Shown here piece by piece: positions 19,586 through 29,272 of a stretch of 64,000 nucleotides of DNA. The stretch's first letter is position 1; each line of letters begins with the position of its first letter. Made by a program: the position numbers and the translations under genes. Source of the stretch: an uncultured Paracoccaceae bacterium (lineage in GTDB: Bacteria; Pseudomonadota; Alphaproteobacteria; Rhodobacterales; Rhodobacteraceae); the NCBI GenBank assembly GCA_905182105.1, contig CAJJAR010000002.1:82566-146565 (forward strand), given 5' to 3'. Below the pieces are notes generated by a model. The model ran no database searches and was not told the origin of the DNA. It worked only from the letters and a program-made list of their open reading frames with translations.

Positions 19586-20272
19586 ATGGCAAATGGGCCT
19601 TCAGAACGTTTAAACCAATGGCTGGAGGGCACATTTGCAACCCGCTTTATCCTAGGGGTGATTGCATTCAATGCTATTATTCTGGGGTTGGAAACTTCGC
19701 AAACTGTCACGGAGACGATAGGTGGGCTGTTGAAAACACTCGGCACAATTTGCTTATCGATTTTTGTTATAGAAATTACCCTAAAATTGATCGCCTACCC
19801 TTACCGTTTTTTTACGAACGGCTGGAACCTCTTTGATTTCGTGATCGTTGGGATCGCATTTTTTCCAAGCGTTGGTGAGCTGTCTGTCTTACGCGCGCTT
19901 AGAATTTTGCGAGTACTGCGGGTTATCTCTATTTCACCATCACTGCGCACAGTGGTTGAAGGGTTGGTATCAGCATTGCCCGGTATGGGATCTGTTGTCG
20001 TCTTGATGAGCATCATTTTTTACGTCGGCGCAATTATCGCAACTAAACTGTTCGCTGGTAGCCACCCCGAATTCTTTTCATCCTTAGACGCGTCTGCGTA
20101 TTCACTTTTTCAAATTATGACTTTGGAAAGTTGGTCGATGGGAAGCGTTCGCCCTGTCATGGAAATCCGCCCATATGCATGGGCATTCTTTATACCTTTC
20201 ATCCTCATAACTACGTTTTCAATTGTGAACTTATTGGTAGGTCTGATCGTAAATTCGATGCAAAAAGCATAA
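19586..20272 (+). CDS. Voltage-gated sodium channel (NaChBac family), C-terminal tail cut off by a stop
   Basis: One subunit of a tetrameric bacterial Na+ channel in the inner membrane. The S4 voltage sensor carries arginines every third residue (R103, R106, R109, R112 in LRALRILRVLR), and the selectivity filter TLESWSM at 179-185 matches known NaV channels such as NavAb. S6 ends FSIVNLLVGLIVNSM. Translation stops at a TAA (20270-20272) eight residues after the pore-lining helix core. The same frame then continues for 33 more codons (EREAVDETALHREELMARL and onward) to a TGA at 20372-20374. That stretch looks like the cytoplasmic neck and coiled coil of other BacNav channels, so the TAA probably removed the assembly domain. 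Confidence 0.88.
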   Translation: MANGPSERLNQWLEGTFATRFILGVIAFNAIILGLETSQTVTETIGGLLKTLGTICLSIFVIEITLKLIAYPYRFFTNGWNLFDFVIVGIAFFPSVGELSVLRALRILRVLRVISISPSLRTVVEGLVSALPGMGSVVVLMSIIFYVGAIIATKLFAGSHPEFFSSLDASAYSLFQIMTLESWSMGSVRPVMEIRPYAWAFFIPFILITTFSIVNLLVGLIVNSMQKA

Positions 20273-20374
20273 GAGCGCGAAGCTGTGGATGAAACAGCGC
20301 TTCACCGTGAAGAACTAATGGCACGGCTATCGCGTATCGAAGCTCAGCCCGAGAAACTGGATGCCCAAAAGTGA
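20273..20374 (+). pseudogene. Disconnected C-terminal coiled coil of the sodium channel
   Basis: In frame with the channel gene and directly after its TAA stop, 33 codons remain open to a TGA. They encode a charged, heptad-like segment (REELMARLSRIEAQPEKLDAQK) matching the position and character of the BacNav C-terminal tetramerisation helix. There is no separate ribosome binding site that would express it alone. Confidence 0.65.
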
Positions 20375-20474
20375 AGACTTTGCCCGACTTAGCATTGTGA
20401 AAAACCTTTCAGTAGATTGCGCGTTCAAAATTCTCGTGCCACGGTTAACTTAAGTCTGACAAAGTGAGTTCTGC

Positions 20475-21551
20475 ATGACAGATATTATCATAATCGGCGG
20501 CGGAATCGCAGGTATTTCAGCTGCAGCCCGAATTTCTAAGCATGCCAATGTTAAGGTCTTAGAGGCCGAAACCACACTTGGCTATCACGCATCAGGCCGT
20601 TCAGCCGCATTGTTTGAAGAAAACTATGGTTGTGCATCGGTCACGGCCCTCAATAGTGCCAGCGCGGATTATCACCATACTGCCAATGGTGGGTATTTAA
20701 CTCCACGTGGTTTTCTAATCCTTGGGCGCAGTGGTGAAGATGAGGAATTCGAACGCGATATTGCTGATCTAAAGACCACTGAAATCTCACCTACCCAGGC
20801 ACGCCAGTACGTTCCGATACTCAACGAAACGGTTACCCGAGCTGGCTATCACGAGAGCGCATACGATTTAGACACAGACCGTATGATCCAAGACTTTGCA
20901 AAGACGGTCAGACACAATGGTGGGCAAATCCATACGAATGCCAACGTTGATGAAATAACATTTCAGAATAACCGCTGGAATGTGAGATGCGGGGCTGAAT
21001 TTCACACATCAAATACACTTGTGAATGCTGCTGGAGCGTGGGCGGATCGAGTTGCTAACTTGGCCAATATTACCCCAGTTGGTATCACGCCATTACGCCG
21101 TTCAATGGCGCAAACACCCGCACCACTCGGCCATGAAATATCAAAATGGCCAATATTTTTTGGTGTAGGTGAAGCATGGTACGCTAAACCCGAAGCAGGA
21201 AAATTACTGATCTCGCCAGCTGACGAAACCCTGGTAGATCCCCATGACGCATATGCTGATGATATGATTTTGGCAGAGGGGATCGACCGCTTCCAACAGC
21301 ACGTCACATATGAGGTTACTCGTGTTGAAACAACATGGGCGGGTTTACGCAGTTTTGCTCCTGATCGAACGTTGGTTTTAGGGCGCGACCCAATAAACCC
21401 CAATTTTATTTGGTGCGCTGGACAAGGCGGATATGGCTTTCAAACAGCCCCTGCAGCATCTCAATTGGTAGCTGATATTGCCTGCGGACGCCGATCAGAT
21501 TTGCCCATTGATATTATCGTTGCTTTGTCACCAGAAAGGTTCAAAAAATGA
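20475..21551 (+). CDS. FAD-dependent oxidoreductase, DAO family (D-amino-acid dehydrogenase-like)
   Basis: A 358-residue flavoprotein starting with the ADP-binding motif IIIIGGGIAGISAAARI, then the FAD-linked segment TTLGYHASGRSAALFEENYG and the C-terminal WAGLRSFAPDRTLVLGRDP plus WCAGQGGYGFQTAPAASQLVAD. The arrangement resembles D-arginine/D-amino-acid dehydrogenases of the DauA type and related family members. The substrate cannot be set from the sequence. It overlaps the following DUF938 gene by four bases (ATGA), so the two form a small operon. Confidence 0.8.
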   Translation: MTDIIIIGGGIAGISAAARISKHANVKVLEAETTLGYHASGRSAALFEENYGCASVTALNSASADYHHTANGGYLTPRGFLILGRSGEDEEFERDIADLKTTEISPTQARQYVPILNETVTRAGYHESAYDLDTDRMIQDFAKTVRHNGGQIHTNANVDEITFQNNRWNVRCGAEFHTSNTLVNAAGAWADRVANLANITPVGITPLRRSMAQTPAPLGHEISKWPIFFGVGEAWYAKPEAGKLLISPADETLVDPHDAYADDMILAEGIDRFQQHVTYEVTRVETTWAGLRSFAPDRTLVLGRDPINPNFIWCAGQGGYGFQTAPAASQLVADIACGRRSDLPIDIIVALSPERFKK

Positions 21552-22207
21552 CCCATAGAGTGCCACCACCAAACGCCAGTATCGCAAACGAAACTGAAGG
21601 TAGCAAAAAGCTGTTTGCGCCTTCTGCAGAACGCAATGCACATGCTATTTGCGCAGCTTTGAAAACTATTGCGCCAGAACAGGGTAACGCACTGGAATTA
21701 GCAAGTGGGACCGGTCAGCATATTGTTACCCTAGCAAAGGCCATGCCAAATATTCAGTGGCAACCAACCGAAGTCGATCCAGATCGTATCGCCAGCATTC
21801 AGGCCTATATTGATGAAAGCAATTGTAGTAACATAAATAACCCACTTTTGCTGAACGCCATACAAAGCAGTTGGAGCACTAAACTCTATCCGATGGATTT
21901 AATTTCATTATCTAACTTGCTCCATTTGATCAGTATTAGCGAAGCTGAAACCCTGATTGCGGAGGCCGCAACGGCATTGTCACAGGGTGGTCGTCTGTTT
22001 TTATACGGTCCATTCAAACGCAGCGGTAAACTGATCAGCCAAGGCGACATCGAATTTGACAAGGGTATCCGTGCATCGGCTCCAGACACGGGTTATAAAG
22101 ACGATCAGTGGGTAATTTCACAGGTAACCCAGAACGGTTTAGCACTGGCCCAAACAATTGAGATGCCGGCAAACAACTTGGCTTTGGTTTTTCAGAAGGA
22201 GCCATAG
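21548..22207 (+). CDS. DUF938 family protein, SAM-methyltransferase fold
   Basis: A 219-residue protein of the DUF938 (METTL26-like) family: KLFAPSAERNAHAICAAL, the SAM-binding-like LELASGTGQHIVTLAKAMP, QWQPTEVDPDRIASI, and LFLYGPFKRSGKLISQGDIEFD. The fold predicts S-adenosylmethionine binding; no substrate is known to me. Translational overlap with the upstream oxidase links the two functionally. Confidence 0.85.
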   Translation: MTHRVPPPNASIANETEGSKKLFAPSAERNAHAICAALKTIAPEQGNALELASGTGQHIVTLAKAMPNIQWQPTEVDPDRIASIQAYIDESNCSNINNPLLLNAIQSSWSTKLYPMDLISLSNLLHLISISEAETLIAEAATALSQGGRLFLYGPFKRSGKLISQGDIEFDKGIRASAPDTGYKDDQWVISQVTQNGLALAQTIEMPANNLALVFQKEP

Positions 22208-22238
22208 GACAGGCTTTCACCTACCCCAATAGGTGCCC

Positions 22239-24740
22239 TCAACTGTCAACGCGAATTGTTGTGTTTTTTGGATCATACGGGCTGTCTACAGTAATCTCAG
22301 CATCCCACATTTGATCGAACATCCGCACCTTAAGTTTAGTCCCCACTACGGCCAGAGCCTCAGGTACATACCCCATGCCAATCGACTTGCTGAACGCAAC
22401 TGAATAGCCGCCTGATGTCAAACGCCCCACGCGATTTCCATCATGGTACAGCGCCTCACGACCCCAAGGATCCGCGTCATCAGGGCCATCAATCAATAGC
22501 GTTACACATTTGCTTTTAACCCCATGTGCAAGCATTGCATCTTTACCGTGGAACTCTTTTGAAAGATCAATAAACCTAGGTAAATCAGCTTCAACCGGTG
22601 TCGCGTCACGACCTAACTCCGTACCGAATGCACGATAAGACTTCTCTTGGCGAAGCCAGTTTTGCGCGCGCGCACCAACCAGCTTCAAACCATGTGGCTC
22701 ACCCGCAGTAACGATTTGATCCCACAAGTAATTCTGCATCTCGATTGGATGGTGAAGTTCCCAGCCCAGCTCACCAGTGTAAGCAACACGAATTGCGCGC
22801 ACTGGGCACATTCCCAATTCGATATTGCGCATTGTCAGCCATGGAAACCGTTTGTTTGAAAGAACCGTAGATGAATCGCCATCTTTAACCAAGGCGTTCA
22901 GAACATCACGTGATTTTGGACCTGCTATGGCAAAGACGCCCCACTGAGTGGTTACATCATGACACTCAACATAACCAAATTCAGGCACCTTATCTTCGAT
23001 AGCTTTACGTAAATAATCGCTGTCGTAAGCAGTCCAAGCCCCTGCTGAAACAAGGTAATACTCATCCTGTGCAATCCGTACGATGGTGTATTCAGTCCGC
23101 GTAGTCCCAGCGACCGTCAGCGCATAGGTAAGATTGATGCGACCAACAGATGGCAACTTGTTACAGGTGAACCAGTTCAAGAACTCCGTCGCACCAGGTC
23201 CTTTGACAATGTGCTTTGTAAAGGCAGTAGCATCGATTAGGCCAACGCCTTCGCGAATTGCCTTAGCCTCCTCCACAGCATGTTCCCACCATGCGCCACG
23301 ACGAAATGAGCGACTATCGTAGTCAAAATTCTCAGGCGCATCCAATGGGCCGTAATAGTTTGGGCGTTCCCAGCCATTCACAAACCCAAACTGCGCGCCA
23401 GCTTTGGCTTGGCGATCATAAGCAGGCGCAGTGCGCAACGGGCGGCACACAGGGCGTTCTTCATCAGGGTGGTGAACCACATAGACGTGATCGTAACATT
23501 CTTCATTTTTACGCGCTGCAAACTCTGTCGTCATCCAATCGCCGTAGCGCTTTGGATCAAGGGAGGCCATGTCGATCTCAGCTTCACCCTCAACCATCAT
23601 TTGCGCAAGGAAGTAACCTGTGCCGCCAGCCGCTGTTATCCCGAAAGAAAAACCTTCAGCCAACCACATATTCCGCAAACCAGGTGCTGGCCCAACCAAT
23701 GGGTTCCCATCTGGGGTATAACAAATAGGGCCATTGAAATCGTCTTTCAGGCCAGCCTCTTCACAGGATGGGATACGATGGATCATCGCCATATATTGTT
23801 CTTCGATCCGCTCGAGATTCAGCTGGAACAAATCCGCACGGAAGCTATCGGGAACACCGTATTCGAAACGGGCAGGTGCATTCTTTTCATAAACACCTAA
23901 GATCCAGCCACCACGCTCTTCGCGAACATATGACTGCGCATCGGCATCGCGGATCACGGGATGCTCTGGATTACCAGCTGCGCGGTGCTCTACCAACGCT
24001 GGGTCTTGCTCCATTACGATAAACTGGTGCTCGACGGGGATCGCTGGCATCTTGATTCCAAGCATCTTGGCTGTGCGCTGCGCGTGGTTCCCAGATGCCG
24101 TCACAACATGCTCAGCCGTAATAACAACCTGCTCATCAGAAGGGATCAGGTTCCCTCCCTTTTCGATCATCCTAGTACAAGTCACTTCCCAAGCAGAGCC
24201 GTTCCATTCAAATGCATCAGCCTGCCATTTACGTTCGATCAAAACGCCGCGCTGCCGCGCACCTTTGGCCATCGCCATCGTCACATCTGCAGGATTAATG
24301 TAACCATCAGTATGATGATACAAAGCGCCCTTTAGATCTTCGGTGCGGATCAACGGCCATTTCACCTTAATCTCATCCGGGGTCATAAAGACGTACGGCA
24401 CATCACAAGTTTCTGCAGTCGATGCATACAACTTGTACTCGTCCATCCGCTCTTCAGTTTGTGCCATCCGCAGGTTACCAACGACAGCAAACCCCGCGTT
24501 TAGGCCAGTCTCTTCTTCAAGGGATTTATAAAAATCAACAGAATATTTATGGATATGGGTCGTAGCATAAGACATGTTGAACAGTGGCAACAAACCAGCG
24601 GCGTGCCACGTCGATCCAGAGGTTAGCTCATCGCGTTCGAGCAACATAACATCATCCCATCCAGCCTTCGCCAAATGATAGGCAATCGACGTTCCGACGG
24701 CACCACCACCAACAACCAATGCTTTGACCATAGTTTTCAT
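22239..24740 (-). CDS. Dimethylglycine/sarcosine dehydrogenase-like flavoprotein with GcvT domain
   Basis: An 833-residue two-part enzyme. Residues about 1-400 form a DAO-type FAD domain (VVGGGAVGTSIAYHLAKAG, then SGSTWHAAGLLPLFN, where the histidine matches the covalent FAD site of mammalian DMGDH). The C-terminal half is a tetrahydrofolate-binding aminomethyltransferase domain (AKAIREGVGLIDATAFTKH, TGELGWELHHPIE, SYRAFGTELGRDATP). Family members oxidatively demethylate N-methylated glycines and pass the C1 unit to folate. The neighbouring genes do not fix the substrate. A second ATG three codons in is an alternative start. Confidence 0.85.
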   Translation of the reverse strand: MKTMVKALVVGGGAVGTSIAYHLAKAGWDDVMLLERDELTSGSTWHAAGLLPLFNMSYATTHIHKYSVDFYKSLEEETGLNAGFAVVGNLRMAQTEERMDEYKLYASTAETCDVPYVFMTPDEIKVKWPLIRTEDLKGALYHHTDGYINPADVTMAMAKGARQRGVLIERKWQADAFEWNGSAWEVTCTRMIEKGGNLIPSDEQVVITAEHVVTASGNHAQRTAKMLGIKMPAIPVEHQFIVMEQDPALVEHRAAGNPEHPVIRDADAQSYVREERGGWILGVYEKNAPARFEYGVPDSFRADLFQLNLERIEEQYMAMIHRIPSCEEAGLKDDFNGPICYTPDGNPLVGPAPGLRNMWLAEGFSFGITAAGGTGYFLAQMMVEGEAEIDMASLDPKRYGDWMTTEFAARKNEECYDHVYVVHHPDEERPVCRPLRTAPAYDRQAKAGAQFGFVNGWERPNYYGPLDAPENFDYDSRSFRRGAWWEHAVEEAKAIREGVGLIDATAFTKHIVKGPGATEFLNWFTCNKLPSVGRINLTYALTVAGTTRTEYTIVRIAQDEYYLVSAGAWTAYDSDYLRKAIEDKVPEFGYVECHDVTTQWGVFAIAGPKSRDVLNALVKDGDSSTVLSNKRFPWLTMRNIELGMCPVRAIRVAYTGELGWELHHPIEMQNYLWDQIVTAGEPHGLKLVGARAQNWLRQEKSYRAFGTELGRDATPVEADLPRFIDLSKEFHGKDAMLAHGVKSKCVTLLIDGPDDADPWGREALYHDGNRVGRLTSGGYSVAFSKSIGMGYVPEALAVVGTKLKVRMFDQMWDAEITVDSPYDPKNTTIRVDS

Positions 24741-24938
24741 GAACGCGACTCCCTAAACCTTCAATTGTGAGTGTTATAAAACGCATCACACAAAAACGCG
24801 CCAGTCCCCCGACAGGTCATGGCAAAAAACCGACCTCCCAGATACACAAGCTTCATCTTACCAAATAATTACTGGGGGAGCCACGTAAGCAGTGGGCGCA
24901 AGCCCGTGCTGCTACTTCACTTGCAACGACTGCGACCT

Positions 24939-26345
24939 TCAACCACGAACTACTTTCCCTGGGTTCATAATCCCATCGGGATCAAGTGCTCTTTTGATTG
25001 CAATCATTGCATCAACTGTCGCGGCCCCAAGTTCGCGTTCAAGATAAGGCATCTTACCTTGGCCGATCCCGTGCTCACCCGTACATGTCCCATCCATAGA
25101 AATAGCCAAATCATTCAGCCAACTGACAAACGCCGCAGCACGCGCCATTTCGTCTTTGTTCTCCATGTCGACAAGCAACAAGCAGTGGAAATTTCCATCA
25201 CCGACATGGCCAACAATTGGGGAAATAAATCCATCCACTTTAAGACGTTCCTGTGCATGCCTCACACACTCTGCAAGCCGTGAAATCGGAACACATACGT
25301 CCGTTGAAATCCCCATTGCACCGGGGCGCAGTTGCAAAGTCGCCCAATAGGCGTCATGGCGCGCTTGCCAAAGTTTATTGCGCTCCTCGGTACTTGTTGT
25401 CGAAGCATAGCCCCCACCCCCATGATCTGCTGCAATTGATCCAAACATTTCAGCTTGCTCAATCACACCGGCATCAGAACCGTGGAACTCCAACAACAGC
25501 AATGGCTCTTCTGGTAAGTCCAATTTTGAGTATGCATTACACGCTTTAACTTGCAGCGCGTCCAGCAACTCAATCCGCGCTACTGGAATGCCATATTGGA
25601 TCACTTGCATTACAGTCTGGCACGCAGCGTCCACACTTGGGAAAGTACACCGTGCAGAACTGATAGCTTCAGGAATACCTTGAAGTTTCAATGTGATCTC
25701 ACTGAGTAGGCCCAACGTACCCTCAGAACCGACCATCAACCGGGTAAGGTCATATCCCGCCGACGACTTCTTAGCGCGCTGTGCAGTTCTAATAATGCGC
25801 CCGTCGGCCATCACGACTTCTACCGCCATGACGTTGTCTTTCATGGTGCCGTAGCGCACAGCATTGGTCCCACTCGCACTAGTTGCGGCCATCCCGCCAA
25901 GTGAGGCATTCGCGCCAGGGTCAATTGGAAAGAACAAGCCCTGATCACGTAAATGGGTATTCAGCTGTTCGCGTGTCACCCCTGGCTGGACGACACAGGA
26001 CAAGTCGTCAGGATAGACCGCCAAAATTTTGTTCATCTGCATTACATCGACGCAAATCCCACCCGCAGGCGCGTTAACGTGCCCCTCTAATGAAGTTCCA
26101 GTGCCAAATGGAATTACAGGGACTTTGTGAGTGGCACATACCTTAACAATTTCGGATATCTCATTTTTGTTTTGGGCAAAAACCACAGCATCAGGCCACT
26201 GGTTTTCCAACCATGTTGTCGTGTGGCCATGTTGTTCACGTATTGCATCACCTGTTTGAAACCTATCTCCAAACTGCTGCTTAAGGACGCCAGTGACAGT
26301 TGCTATCCCTTCCTCATTACGCGGCATTCGATGATTAGTGGCCAT
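24939..26345 (-). CDS. FAD-linked 2-hydroxyacid dehydrogenase, D-lactate (cytochrome) type
   Basis: A 468-residue FAD-binding PCMH/VAO enzyme. The FAD domain shows VPVIPFGTGTSLEGHVNAP, FFPIDPGANASLGGMAATSASG, VRYGTMKDNVMAVEVV and LMVGSEGTLGLLSEITLKLQG. The C-terminal oxidase domain ends with PIVGHVGDGNFHCLL, MDGTCTGEHGIGQGK and ALDPDGIMNPGK. This is the layout of D-lactate dehydrogenase (Dld/GlcD-like). D-2-hydroxyacids such as D-lactate or glycolate are likely substrates. A same-strand D-2-hydroxyacid dehydrogenase lies 37 bases upstream, so they probably share a transcript. Confidence 0.85.
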   Translation of the reverse strand: MATNHRMPRNEEGIATVTGVLKQQFGDRFQTGDAIREQHGHTTTWLENQWPDAVVFAQNKNEISEIVKVCATHKVPVIPFGTGTSLEGHVNAPAGGICVDVMQMNKILAVYPDDLSCVVQPGVTREQLNTHLRDQGLFFPIDPGANASLGGMAATSASGTNAVRYGTMKDNVMAVEVVMADGRIIRTAQRAKKSSAGYDLTRLMVGSEGTLGLLSEITLKLQGIPEAISSARCTFPSVDAACQTVMQVIQYGIPVARIELLDALQVKACNAYSKLDLPEEPLLLLEFHGSDAGVIEQAEMFGSIAADHGGGGYASTTSTEERNKLWQARHDAYWATLQLRPGAMGISTDVCVPISRLAECVRHAQERLKVDGFISPIVGHVGDGNFHCLLLVDMENKDEMARAAAFVSWLNDLAISMDGTCTGEHGIGQGKMPYLERELGAATVDAMIAIKRALDPDGIMNPGKVVRG

Positions 26346-26382
26346 TACATTTTCCTTAAATTCTACTCAGCGTATTATTCGT

Positions 26383-27369
26383 TCAAAGCATAGACGGAAC
26401 AACTTGATCCGGAGGTCGGTGCCCGTCCTGGAATGTTTTGATGTTGATGATGACTTTCTCACCCATTTCGATCCGGCTTTCGATTGTCGCAGATCCCATA
26501 TGAGGCAACAAAACCACATTGGACATCTCACGCAAACGCAGATTTATCTTGGTGCCTTTTTCATACACATCCAACCCAGCCCCTGCGATTGCGCCATCGC
26601 GCAGCATCCGTGCCAGTGCATTCTCGTCGATAACTTCGCCACGCGATGTGTTCACAATCACCGCACTTGGCTTCATCAACTTGAGACGCCGCGCATTCAT
26701 AAGGTGGAAAGTCGACGGGGTATGAGGGCAATTGATGCTAATCACATCCATTCGGGCAACCATTTGATCAAGGCTTTCCCAGTAGGTTGCTTGCAACTCG
26801 TCCTCAATTTCACGGCGTAACCGCCGTCTGTTGTGGTAATGAACTTGCATTCCAAATGCTGACGCGCGCTGCGCAACGGCACGACCTATGCGGCCCATGC
26901 CCAGAATTCCAATCCGACGACCGCCAATCCGACCGCCCAACAGCGCCGTCGGTGACCATCCTTGCCATTTTTCAGTCTGCATTGCAGCAAGACCTTCAGG
27001 AATACGACGAATGATCGCAAGGATCAAACCCATTGCCATATCAGCCGTGTCTTCGGTTAAGACACCGGGTGTATTTGACACTAAAACCCCACGCTCACGT
27101 GCAGTCGCAACGTCAATATTATCAACTCCAGCCCCATAATTCGCAATCAGTTTAAGCTGTGGCCCAGCTTGCCCAATTAGCCCTGCATCAATTGTATCCG
27201 TAATTGTTGGCACCAAAACGTCAGCGGTTTTCATAGCTGCAACCAACTCTTCTTGAGTCATTGCAACGTCATCGGTACGCAGCTGAACATCAAACAGTTC
27301 GGACAGTCTTTTTTCGACGGGTTCGGGTAATCGTCGCGTCACGAACACACTTAGCCGATCCTTTGACAT
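26383..27369 (-). CDS. D-2-hydroxyacid dehydrogenase (glyoxylate/hydroxypyruvate reductase-like)
   Basis: A 328-residue NAD(P)-dependent enzyme of the D-isomer-specific family. The NAD-binding core is GRRIGILGMGRIGRAVAQRA. Catalytic residues are the arginine in VNTSRGEVIDENAL and the histidine in VVLLPHMGSATIESR. The segment NYGAGVDNIDVATARERGV is also typical. It is the first gene of a likely pair with the FAD-linked hydroxyacid dehydrogenase, which together could interconvert 2-oxo and 2-hydroxy acids. It is divergent from the SH3-like gene. Confidence 0.88.
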   Translation of the reverse strand: MSKDRLSVFVTRRLPEPVEKRLSELFDVQLRTDDVAMTQEELVAAMKTADVLVPTITDTIDAGLIGQAGPQLKLIANYGAGVDNIDVATARERGVLVSNTPGVLTEDTADMAMGLILAIIRRIPEGLAAMQTEKWQGWSPTALLGGRIGGRRIGILGMGRIGRAVAQRASAFGMQVHYHNRRRLRREIEDELQATYWESLDQMVARMDVISINCPHTPSTFHLMNARRLKLMKPSAVIVNTSRGEVIDENALARMLRDGAIAGAGLDVYEKGTKINLRLREMSNVVLLPHMGSATIESRIEMGEKVIINIKTFQDGHRPPDQVVPSML

Positions 27370-27494
27370 TTCATCCCCTTCGCGCTTGGCGGTTGCCTAC
27401 TATTTATGGCATGGTGGCTGAAGTCGGACCAAGGCACAAGAACCTCCCGTAAAATGGGTCGACAAATTGAGAAACGGCAGTACAGGCCTTTGAT

Positions 27495-28004
27495 ATGAAA
27501 ATAAAACTTACATCCAGAGGATTGAGCATTGTGTCTGCTACGCTATTGGCGGTTACAGTAGCATCCGCACAAGAACGTAAAGGCAAAGTGACAAACCTGC
27601 CCGTGCCGCGTTTTGTTTCATTGAAAACCTCAGAGGGAAACGTGCGCCGGGGCCCATCCCTAACACACAGAATTGACTGGGTTTTCAAGCGCCGTAGCAT
27701 GCCATTGCGCGTGACAGCGGAGCATGGGCATTGGCGTCGTGTTGAAGACCGTGATGGTCTTGGCGGCTGGGTTCACTATTCACTGTTATCTGGTGCCCGC
27801 TCTGTCATTGTTGAAAAAGACCTCCTGACCCTGCGGACCCGTCCAGATGTAAAAGCGCCAGCAACAGCTGCACTAGCAGTTGGTGTCGTTGCTCGTCTTG
27901 GCAAATGTGATTTGGAATGGTGCCGCCTGACTTCAGGCGGCTACAAAGGCTGGGCACCCAAAGCGCGCATCTGGGGTGTCGGCCTAGACGAAATCCGTGA
28001 CTAA
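27495..28004 (+). CDS. Periplasmic SH3-like domain protein
   Basis: A 169-residue protein with an N-terminal signal peptide (about residues 1-26, ending VTVASA before QERKG), then two bacterial SH3-like repeats. The first holds NVRRGPSLTHRIDWVFKRRSMPLRV and GHWRRVEDRDGLGGWVH. The second holds LLTLRTRPDVKAPATAALA and GGYKGWAPKARIWGV. This matches the alphaproteobacterial SH3 family (COG3807-like). A role in envelope interactions is likely but not specific. Confidence 0.8.
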   Translation: MKIKLTSRGLSIVSATLLAVTVASAQERKGKVTNLPVPRFVSLKTSEGNVRRGPSLTHRIDWVFKRRSMPLRVTAEHGHWRRVEDRDGLGGWVHYSLLSGARSVIVEKDLLTLRTRPDVKAPATAALAVGVVARLGKCDLEWCRLTSGGYKGWAPKARIWGVGLDEIRD

Positions 28005-28112
28005 GGCGGCAAGACGCTCTACTCTGCATTCGTTTAACATTACTCAATGCCTAGCAATCTGAAAACACCTCGCTAGAATAACCATAACAAGTTCACACGT
28101 GAGGGGCATGAC

Positions 28113-29102
28113 ATGCGCACAGTTTCATATTCTGCATTCGGCAAGGCCTCAGATGTCCTTGAATTAACAGACATCGAAATCTCAGAACCCACCGAAAATG
28201 AAGTCGTAGTTGAACTACGGTTTTCGGGTGTTAACCCCTCAGATGTTAAAGCGCGCGCAGGTCGCCCGGGAATGACTAAACCCGCTTTTGACACGATCGT
28301 TCCGCACAGTGATGGCGCGGGCATCATCACATCAGTTGGCTCCAATGTTTCCAAAGATCGGATCGGTCAACGGGTCTGGATTTGGAACGGGCAATGGCAG
28401 CGTCCTTTTGGAACAGCGTCCTCTCATATCGTATTGGATCAGTCCCAAGCAGTACCCCTGCCCGATGGCGTCTCATTCGAGGTTGGCGCGGTAATGGGCA
28501 TCCCCGGCCTAACCGCAGCACATGCTGTCTTTGGAAATGGTGACATAAGTGGTTCTACTGTTCTTATACAAGGCGGTGGTGGAACGGTGGGGCTACTTGC
28601 AGTTCAACTTGCGAAATGGGGTGGTGCACGTGTTATTACCACGTGCTCAGAACAAGATATGGCGCAGTGCCTTTCAATGGGCGCTGACCATGCCTTTAAT
28701 TACAAAGACCCTGAATTGGTCTCAAAGGTCCTTGAGGCGAACAAAAGCAGATTAATTGACCGAGTTGTCGAAGTGGAGTTCGGCCTGAACATTGCCGCCG
28801 ATGTAGCTCTAATAAAATCGAATGGAATCATTGCGGCATACGGATCTGCCAAATCGTTAAACCCCCAAGTTCCATTTTTTGAAATGCTGTTCAAAGCGGT
28901 CACACTCGACATAATTTTAATATATCTTTTGCCACTCGAAGAACGCCTTTCGATAATTGCCCGATTGAACCAAGCATTGTCAGACAAAGCACTAACATGC
29001 CCGATCTCAAAGGTTTTCCCGATAAATATGGCGTCTCACGCTCATGAACTGGTTGAAAGCGGTGCTCGTGACGGCGCTGTGTTGATTGACGTATTCAATT
29101 AA
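28113..29102 (+). CDS. Zinc-independent MDR oxidoreductase, quinone reductase-like
   Basis: A 329-residue medium-chain dehydrogenase/reductase of the zeta-crystallin type. The N-terminal domain is GroES-like (EVVVELRFSGVNPSDVKARAGRPG), followed by the Rossmann motif STVLIQGGGGTVGLLAVQLAKWGGARVI. Zinc-binding cysteines are absent, as in NADPH:quinone reductases. It stands alone, 95 bases before the tRNA gene. Confidence 0.85.
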   Translation: MRTVSYSAFGKASDVLELTDIEISEPTENEVVVELRFSGVNPSDVKARAGRPGMTKPAFDTIVPHSDGAGIITSVGSNVSKDRIGQRVWIWNGQWQRPFGTASSHIVLDQSQAVPLPDGVSFEVGAVMGIPGLTAAHAVFGNGDISGSTVLIQGGGGTVGLLAVQLAKWGGARVITTCSEQDMAQCLSMGADHAFNYKDPELVSKVLEANKSRLIDRVVEVEFGLNIAADVALIKSNGIIAAYGSAKSLNPQVPFFEMLFKAVTLDIILIYLLPLEERLSIIARLNQALSDKALTCPISKVFPINMASHAHELVESGARDGAVLIDVFN

Positions 29103-29197
29103 AGCAACGTGGCATTCACTAATTTCCAAGCAGATGAAATTTTTCCAAAACGGGTCTTGCGTACCGATCAAGCTAAGACTATCTAGCGGAAAGGTTT

Positions 29198-29272
29198 TGG
29201 GATGTGGCCTAGCGGTAGGGCACCTGTTTTTGGTACAGTAGATCGTAGGTTCGAATCCTACCATCCCAGCCA
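29198..29272 (+). tRNA. tRNA-Gln, anticodon TTG
   Basis: The cloverleaf is readable. The acceptor stem is TGGGATG / CATCCCA, with discriminator G and an encoded CCA. The D-arm is GCCTAGCGGTAGGGC. The anticodon stem-loop CCTGT-TTTTGGT-ACAG has anticodon TTG and one mismatched closing pair. The T-arm is GTAGGTTCGAATCCTAC. It closely resembles bacterial tRNA-Gln. It sits at the left edge of the sugar-acid island. Confidence 0.95.

Noticed and set aside
24741..24938. Possible riboswitch upstream of the dimethylglycine-dehydrogenase-like gene
   Set aside because: A GGGC/GCCC hairpin is present but it does not match any riboswitch consensus I can recall, and no terminator or sequestered start is evident.
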